Shown here in pieces: positions 7,323 through 11,661 of a DNA stretch of 11,661 nucleotides. Within the stretch, counting starts at the first letter, position 1, and every line of letters starts with the position of its first letter. The position numbers and the translations under genes were made by a program. This DNA comes from Spirochaetaceae bacterium. Its GTDB lineage: Bacteria > Spirochaetota > Spirochaetia > Spirochaetales_E > Spirochaetaceae_B. The notes below the pieces were generated by a model that did no database searches, was not told where the DNA came from, and saw only the letters and a list, made by a program, of their open reading frames with translations. The stretch is taken from assembly GCA_003249275.1 (NCBI GenBank), contig QKJO01000237.1, positions 1 through 11,661 of the forward strand, in the 5' to 3' direction.

Positions 7323-7919
7323 TTACAGGTTCAGAATGTCCAGAATATTCTGAAACACCTCTTCCGCCGTTTTTTCACCGTCAATTCTGTAGAAGCCCTC
7401 ACCCCGGGGGTAAAAATCATGAAATGCACGCTCATAGAGTGCCATCACCCTTTTCTGGAGAGCCTCTTTTTCATAGAGATCCTCGCTGCTCCGGTTTCCC
7501 CGCCGGAGGGATGAGGTCTCCACCGAACACTCTACATAGAGACAGAAGCCGGGAAGGGGAAACTCCCTGTTGAGATCCAGGACTGTAACATAATCCAGTT
7601 CCAGAGACTGGTAGGCCAGGGATGAAAAGAGATAGCGGTCGCAGAACACCCATTTCCCCTCTTTCAGGAGATCTTCCATCTGTCTTATGTGTTCTCTGCG
7701 GTCGGCTGCAAAGAGCTGGGCGAGAGTCAGGGGAGAGACGGTTTCCCTTTTTTCAAGAACAGCCCGGGCGGCCATACCGATAAATCCCCGGGACGGTTCA
7801 AAAGTACTTTCAAAGGGAATGTTGTTCGTCCGGCAGTAGGACGCCAGATTGTTCAGCTGTGTTGTTGTTCCCGAACCATCCAGTCCTTCAAGCACAACAA
7901 ATTTATCCCATAAACTCAT
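7323..7919 (-). CDS. tmk: dTMP kinase (thymidylate kinase)
   Basis: Phosphorylates dTMP to dTDP in the cytoplasm for DNA synthesis. With the ATG at 7919 it has 198 aa, close to the family norm. An upstream in-frame extension to 8039 is open, but it is rejected because AAGGA lies 6 bases before 7919 and the family N-terminus begins here (DKFVVLEGLDGSG). Supporting motifs are TFEPSRGFIG, the Glu-Pro substrate loop; LAQLFAADRREH, a strong Tmk signature; FCDRYLFSSLAYQ, the DR(Y) motif; and a C-terminal helical region RRGNRSSEDLYEKEALQKRV at the LID position. The P-loop is odd: GLDGSGTTT, with Thr18 (codon ACA, 7866-7868) where nucleotide kinases normally carry the invariant Lys. The rest of the gene is intact, so this is unlikely to be simple decay. 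It is first gene of a two-gene minus-strand unit. Confidence 0.9.
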   Translation of the reverse strand: MSLWDKFVVLEGLDGSGTTTQLNNLASYCRTNNIPFESTFEPSRGFIGMAARAVLEKRETVSPLTLAQLFAADRREHIRQMEDLLKEGKWVFCDRYLFSSLAYQSLELDYVTVLDLNREFPLPGFCLYVECSVETSSLRRGNRSSEDLYEKEALQKRVMALYERAFHDFYPRGEGFYRIDGEKTAEEVFQNILDILNL

Positions 7920-7965
7920 ACTCAGTCCTTGCGCATTCAAATGTTTCCGATAAGAATAATACACA
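7920..7965. promoter_or_regulatory. Short divergent intergenic region, tmk versus envelope operon
   Basis: These 46 bases separate two divergent start codons and should hold promoters for both directions. The segment 7951-7965 is A+T-rich. On the + strand AATAAT at 7955-7960 matches a -10 box at 5 of 6 positions, but would start transcription almost at the ATG. On the minus strand TATTAT (7956-7961) matches at 5 of 6 and would leave a leader of about 30 bases for tmk. Neither has a convincing -35 box at proper spacing, so the promoters are located only by context. Confidence 0.35.
7926..7930 (-). promoter_or_regulatory. Shine-Dalgarno sequence fixing the tmk start
   Basis: Read on the minus strand this is AAGGA, 6 bases before the ATG at 7919. 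It argues for the 198-aa Tmk rather than the 238-aa frame opening at 8039, whose extra 40 residues have no family counterpart and would overlap the divergent gene's signal peptide. Confidence 0.65.
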
Positions 7966-9435
7966 ATGCAAAAGCTGACTATCCTTATTCTGATAACTCT
8001 TGCAATGACATCCACGATATCAGCTGATGATGATCCCATTCTTCTGGAAAGGGATATCTTTTACTGGAAACCCGCCGGTCCGGATATCCCGATTCCTGAT
8101 ATTTTCCTTCACCCTGAGATCATTTCATACCCATCCCCTGTATTCAGTGATGTATTCACTCATCCCGAACTGCTGCCGGATGCGCCGGTTCCGTCAGCGG
8201 CAGGTGAAATAACGATATCCGGGACCGCTTCAGCTCTTCCCGACTGGACTCCTCCGGGTCTGTCTCTGCCAGATCACTCCGGGGAAGTCAGTTTTGATGT
8301 GAAGGGCTTCTATCCCTACGGATACGGTGGAGTCTTCAGTGTGCAGAATGATCCGGTCTCTTTTGAACTCTCTGCAAATTACGATCCCGGTGAGAATTAC
8401 CCCGGCTGGATCGGGACCGTTGTCGAAGCCGACCTGCCCCGTCAGGAGGTTTCCGGGGCGGCGGCATGGCGAAAACTGGGAGAACAGCAGTTTTTATCCC
8501 GTATACGATGGTCCGGCAGTTCCGGTGGATCAATCTGGAGTCTGGACCCCGATCTGCATTTCAGTGAGGTTCTGGATACACCATCAGGGGAACACTCCCT
8601 GGCTGCCGGGGGGTCGGTTTCTGCGATCCGAATTACCCCGTTCTTCCATTTCAGTCTGAATCTGGGAAGTGAGTATCTTGTCAATTCATCTATTGAGACC
8701 TGGAATATCAATCCCGGTCTTACCGCCGAAAAAATCATTCCCCTCATCCCGGGGGATCTGTCTCTGACTGCCGGGATTCTGACAGATATCCGGACGGAGG
8801 ATCTTCATTTCGATTATTATCCCGAGTTTAAGATCATGCTTCGGAAACACGGGGAATTCAGTGTTTTTATTGAAACTTCAGGATCCGGAACTGATGAAAT
8901 CGAGTTGTTCAGGTTCCTGCTTGAAGAGCCTGGTCTGGCTCCGGAAATCCTCTTTTACCGAGGTCAGGAGACCAGAGCCGGTCTGCACTTTACCCTTCAG
9001 GGAATACGGGGGTATACTGCAGCCGGAATGAACCGGGGAGAGATGCCGGTTGTCAGTGAGGGGATCATAAGGATTGAGGACGGGACGGTGTTTTATTCCG
9101 AAATCGATCTGAGCGGACAATTCATCAACCGAATTATCATGGAAATAAACTCCTGCGCCGATTATCTGGATAGGGGGAAGCTTCGCTATCTGGGTAGATA
9201 CAGCATGGTATATAAGGGTAAAAGTGCCTTTCCGTTCCTGTCCTTCGACATTCATTCCGGAAATCGGGAGCTTGTCAGAGGGTATCGGAATTTTTACTAT
9301 ACCGACTCTGATATCCTTTATGGAACCGGTTTGGGCGTTGCCTTATCCGAACACCTTAAAGTCGACTTTTCCCTGGATTATGCTTTTCCTTCGGCACGGA
9401 TCGAAGGGGGAGGCACCCTCTCGTACTCATATTGA
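7966..9435 (+). CDS. Unrecognised exported beta-rich protein, candidate outer-membrane barrel
   Basis: I do not recognise this 489-aa protein by name. A signal peptide is clear: hydrophobic core at residues 4-18 and an SPase I site after Ala20 (ISA-DDD). Mature residues 21-80 are Pro-rich and contain related short motifs: DIF at 30-32, DIFLHPEII at 45-53 and DVFTHPELL at 62-70. From about residue 83 onward the sequence shows many alternating polar/hydrophobic stretches with Gly, Ser, Tyr and Phe (for example LKVDFSLDYAF near the end). It finishes in GGGTLSYSY, with a terminal aromatic residue as in outer-membrane beta-barrel sorting signals. No helix-rich domain or enzyme motif is seen. It starts an apparent operon with a TonB-like gene (60-base gap) and a TamB-like gene, consistent with the outer membrane. 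The ribosome binding site is weak. A periplasmic beta-sandwich protein remains possible. Confidence 0.7.
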   Translation: MQKLTILILITLAMTSTISADDDPILLERDIFYWKPAGPDIPIPDIFLHPEIISYPSPVFSDVFTHPELLPDAPVPSAAGEITISGTASALPDWTPPGLSLPDHSGEVSFDVKGFYPYGYGGVFSVQNDPVSFELSANYDPGENYPGWIGTVVEADLPRQEVSGAAAWRKLGEQQFLSRIRWSGSSGGSIWSLDPDLHFSEVLDTPSGEHSLAAGGSVSAIRITPFFHFSLNLGSEYLVNSSIETWNINPGLTAEKIIPLIPGDLSLTAGILTDIRTEDLHFDYYPEFKIMLRKHGEFSVFIETSGSGTDEIELFRFLLEEPGLAPEILFYRGQETRAGLHFTLQGIRGYTAAGMNRGEMPVVSEGIIRIEDGTVFYSEIDLSGQFINRIIMEINSCADYLDRGKLRYLGRYSMVYKGKSAFPFLSFDIHSGNRELVRGYRNFYYTDSDILYGTGLGVALSEHLKVDFSLDYAFPSARIEGGGTLSYSY

Positions 9436-9495
9436 CGGGTGAGGTGTGTAACTTTTACCCCGTGCCGGGTATTATTAGGACAGTAAGGTCAGGGA

Positions 9496-10254
9496 ATGGA
9501 ATCGGAATCTACATTTTTGATGATAAGGGCAGTAATGATATCGGTCATACTGCATATACTCATCATGTATCTCATGACTCTTTTTTTCTCACCTGCCGAT
9601 CAGGGGAACTCTTTTCCCTCTCTCAGTGTCTTCATGATTCCCGAAGCGGATGTTTCCGGAATCCTGGAGCAGCAGAGTAAAGCGGAGCCGGAGGAGGTTA
9701 CCGTTTCAAATAAAACTCAAAGGAGCGAAAATCCGGTTGCTCCGGCTGACGAAAAGATCATTTTAGATGAAGAGGCTGTTTCAAACCTCAGGAAAGAACC
9801 CGTAATCGAAATTACTCAACCCTCAGCTCCGGACGGAACTACCGGCTCTGATACTGAGTCAGCCACCGGGGATTCTCCCGGGATCAGTTCGGTCCGGACA
9901 GGTGATGATGCCGTCCAGCCGCCGCCTGAAATCTCCGGAACCGGAACAGAGTCGGCTCTTGATGTTGTCTGGTCCGGAGCATCCGCCAGGCTGAGGAGCG
10001 TTACTGAACCTGCTTTTTCTCTCCCCTACGGTGCCGTTCTGCCTGAGGAGGTGAAGGTTTCATTTGAAGTTCTCAGTGACGGAACCTCTGTTTCAGTCAG
10101 AATTATTCCCCCCGGCTCCGGTTACCTGAACCTTGATCAGCAGATCCGGACCTATGTTGCTTCCCTGATTTTTGACCCCTTCAGTGATGACGGTCAGAGA
10201 AGGGGAGGACTGCTGACACTGAATCTGAGGCATCAGGAGCCGGCAGGACGATGA
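9496..10254 (+). CDS. TonB-like energy transducer protein
   Basis: A 252-aa protein with TonB architecture. A single hydrophobic segment at about residues 8-31 has a short cytoplasmic tail and contains SVILH, with Ser16 and His20 matching the Ser-x3-His motif that couples E. coli TonB to ExbB/ExbD, even at the same residue numbers. Residues 33-180 form a low-complexity linker rich in Ser, Thr, Glu, Asp, Pro and Gly, long enough to extend into the periplasm, but without the Glu-Pro/Lys-Pro repeats of enterobacterial TonB. The C-terminal domain (about 183-246) reads EEVKVSFEVLSDGTSVSVRI, then SGYLNLDQQIRTYVASLIFDPF and a final strand LLTLNLR, matching the beta-alpha-beta TonB_C pattern. The ATG at 9496 has AAGG 7 bases upstream. 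The stop overlaps the next ATG (ATGA). No exbB, exbD or TonB-dependent receptor is in the window, so its partner is unknown. Confidence 0.78.
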   Translation: MESESTFLMIRAVMISVILHILIMYLMTLFFSPADQGNSFPSLSVFMIPEADVSGILEQQSKAEPEEVTVSNKTQRSENPVAPADEKIILDEEAVSNLRKEPVIEITQPSAPDGTTGSDTESATGDSPGISSVRTGDDAVQPPPEISGTGTESALDVVWSGASARLRSVTEPAFSLPYGAVLPEEVKVSFEVLSDGTSVSVRIIPPGSGYLNLDQQIRTYVASLIFDPFSDDGQRRGGLLTLNLRHQEPAGR

Positions 10255-11661
10255 AATTGAAGAAACTTCTGCTCCAGATCCAGCAGGTCGTACTGGCTGT
10301 CCTCATACTCTTACTGGCCACAGCCGGCTATCGAACTCTCTCCTTCCGCGTTTCTGAAGTTGCAGAAAATTTCAGAAACCGTCTGATAGCTGAACTGGAG
10401 GAACAGTATTCTATCCGCATCGAGTATGCGGGAATGTCGCCCTCTCTTTTGATTTCCATCAAGATGGATGATCTGCGCATCTATGCCATGGGAGTGGAAG
10501 AGCCCTTTCTGGTCATCGATAAACTGAAAATTTATCATAATCTGTTCGGTCTTCTGTTCACCCGTGAGACGATTCTCTCCAGCATTACAGCCCAGGGTGT
10601 TCACCTTGACCTGGATGCCCAGCGAGACCGTGATATATTCGAGTCTCTTTCCGGAACCGGAAACGGAGGGAACAGGATCACTCTGGACACCCTTTTCAAA
10701 GAGTTTATCAGAATCAGAAACTGGGATTTCAAATACAAGTCCGGCGATGCCGTTTTTCTGGCGGAGGGAAACAATATTTCCCTGCAGCAGACCGGCGATT
10801 TTTTACGTGTTAACCTTAAAGGGGCGCTGGGATATAACAATACAGGAAGTCAGGTTCAATTGAATTCTCTTTCCTTTGAATCCAATATCAAAGGTACTGT
10901 CAGGAATGACTTCGCATCCTTTTCGCTTGACAGTGATTTTCACAATATTGATACAAATCTGGCTGTCCTGGAAGATCAGAGAGTCAACCTTTCTTTGCAG
11001 GACGAGAGTTTCAGAATCACCAAGATCAAGGACGACAAACCCTACGATCTTAATCTGCTCCTGGATCGGGATGTGATCAGACTCTCTCTGATCGCCGAGG
11101 AATTTTATCCATCCAGTCTGGTTCATTTCAAGTCGGGTCTGGAACAGATCAATCCCTGGCTGAATACGTCTCTGAGCGGCGAAGGTGAGTTCAGGCTGGA
11201 ACGGGGGACGGGAATATTCAATTATGCCTACAAAGGGGATGCTTCTCTCAGTAATGAAAGTCTTCCCTTTCCCGTCAGTCTGTCCCTGGATGTCAATGGC
11301 GACGATCTTCAGATACGCTCCGACGAGTTCAGGCTCAGGACCCGATACGGCGATTACAACTGGACAGGTCAATGGGTTTACCGGAACGGACTCCCTGAAG
11401 GCAGAATTTTTCTCAGGAATATTCCGGCAGGCGGAAACAACAGACTGCAGGGAAGCCTGACCCTCAGGAACATTGATGATTTTTATTCAATCCGCTCTGA
11501 TTCTCTGGTTCTGAACGGCACAGGGAATGCCGGTGATCTTATGATTCTGGTTAACGGAGAGGGGCGCCACTACCTCTTCTCCCTGCAGTCCACACTCAAT
11601 CCAGAGAATGAATGGGACGACAGGCTGACTGTTGACGGTGAAATTGATTTCGGGGAGGGAC
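10251..11661 (+). CDS. tamB: TamB/AsmA-like envelope assembly protein, 3'-truncated by window edge
   Basis: An open frame of 470 codons with no stop, starting at ATG 10251, 4 bases inside the TonB-like gene. The N-terminus MKLKKLLLQIQQVV followed by a hydrophobic stretch (about 12-27) is an uncleaved inner-membrane anchor. What follows has the look of the AsmA/TamB N-terminal region: a helix (about 35-52), SIRIEYAGMSPSLLISIKMD, a DLRIY strand, then LVIDKLKIYHNLFGLL and ITAQGVHLDLD. Long runs of short amphipathic beta-strands continue to the edge, as in the beta-taco groove of TamB-like lipid-transport proteins. TamB bridges the periplasm and acts in outer-membrane assembly and anterograde phospholipid movement; in Borrelia and Treponema a TamB homologue lies next to bamA, from memory. 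The C-terminal DUF490 region that would settle TamB versus another AsmA-like protein lies outside the window. Confidence 0.78.
   Translation, partial: MKLKKLLLQIQQVVLAVLILLLATAGYRTLSFRVSEVAENFRNRLIAELEEQYSIRIEYAGMSPSLLISIKMDDLRIYAMGVEEPFLVIDKLKIYHNLFGLLFTRETILSSITAQGVHLDLDAQRDRDIFESLSGTGNGGNRITLDTLFKEFIRIRNWDFKYKSGDAVFLAEGNNISLQQTGDFLRVNLKGALGYNNTGSQVQLNSLSFESNIKGTVRNDFASFSLDSDFHNIDTNLAVLEDQRVNLSLQDESFRITKIKDDKPYDLNLLLDRDVIRLSLIAEEFYPSSLVHFKSGLEQINPWLNTSLSGEGEFRLERGTGIFNYAYKGDASLSNESLPFPVSLSLDVNGDDLQIRSDEFRLRTRYGDYNWTGQWVYRNGLPEGRIFLRNIPAGGNNRLQGSLTLRNIDDFYSIRSDSLVLNGTGNAGDLMILVNGEGRHYLFSLQSTLNPENEWDDRLTVDGEIDFGEG

Noticed and set aside
7920..8039. 40-residue N-terminal extension of Tmk
   Set aside because: The frame is open but the extra residues have no family counterpart, overlap the divergent gene's signal peptide, and a good Shine-Dalgarno sequence precedes the ATG at 7919.
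9433..9465. Possible hairpin (ACGGG ... CCCGT) after the barrel candidate
   Set aside because: Only a 5-base stem with a loop of about 19 bases and no U-tract, so it is not a credible terminator.
9432..9475. Possible promoter (TTGACG and TATTAT) before the TonB-like gene
   Set aside because: The two boxes are separated by 32 bases, far from the 16-18 needed, and neither has a partner at proper spacing.
10803..11372. 189-codon minus-strand open frame
   Set aside because: It is antisense to the TamB-like frame, which stays open for 470 codons, has a coupled start and shows coherent beta-rich protein sequence.
1..11661. Mobile element, CRISPR array or RNA gene
   Set aside because: I saw no direct-repeat array, terminal inverted repeats, transposase or integrase motifs, or tRNA-like cloverleaf. 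Almost all bases are accounted for by protein genes.

Overview
The window reads as chromosomal DNA from a diderm bacterium, most likely a spirochaete. Nothing looks mobile: there is no transposase, integrase, phage gene, rRNA, tRNA, CRISPR array or obvious IS. The spirochaete assignment is inferred. It rests on gene order as I recall it (tandem signal peptidases, yebC, ruvA, ruvB and queA lie close together in Borrelia, and tmk-tamB-bamA are also neighbours there), and on an unusual dTMP kinase P-loop. I could not run a search to confirm it.

Layout. (1) Bases 1-2722, + strand: two tandem type I signal peptidases, the first cut at its 5' end by the window edge, then the radical SAM protein HemW. 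Start and stop codons overlap by 1 and 4 bases, so this is one transcription unit. (2) Bases 2723-2811: a leader with a convincing sigma70-type promoter and a strong Shine-Dalgarno sequence. (3) Bases 2812-6661, + strand: yebC-ruvC-ruvA-ruvB-queA, a tight operon for translation support (YebC), Holliday-junction processing (RuvA, RuvB, RuvC) and queuosine tRNA modification (QueA). (4) Bases 6662-7919, - strand: dTMP kinase (tmk) followed by an unrecognised Tyr-rich exported protein. This unit converges on queA with no spacer at all. (5) Bases 7966-11661, + strand, divergent from tmk: an unrecognised exported beta-rich protein that may be an outer-membrane barrel, a TonB-like protein, and the first 470 codons of a TamB/AsmA-like protein that runs off the window.

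Regions 1-3 are housekeeping. Region 5 is the part worth following: a candidate barrel, a TonB-like transducer that keeps the Ser-x3-His transmembrane motif, and a TamB-type lipid-transport or assembly protein, arranged as an apparent operon. It looks like an outer-membrane assembly or energisation module, and bamA is predicted just beyond the window. There is no intergenic stretch above 90 bases, so the window is essentially fully coding.
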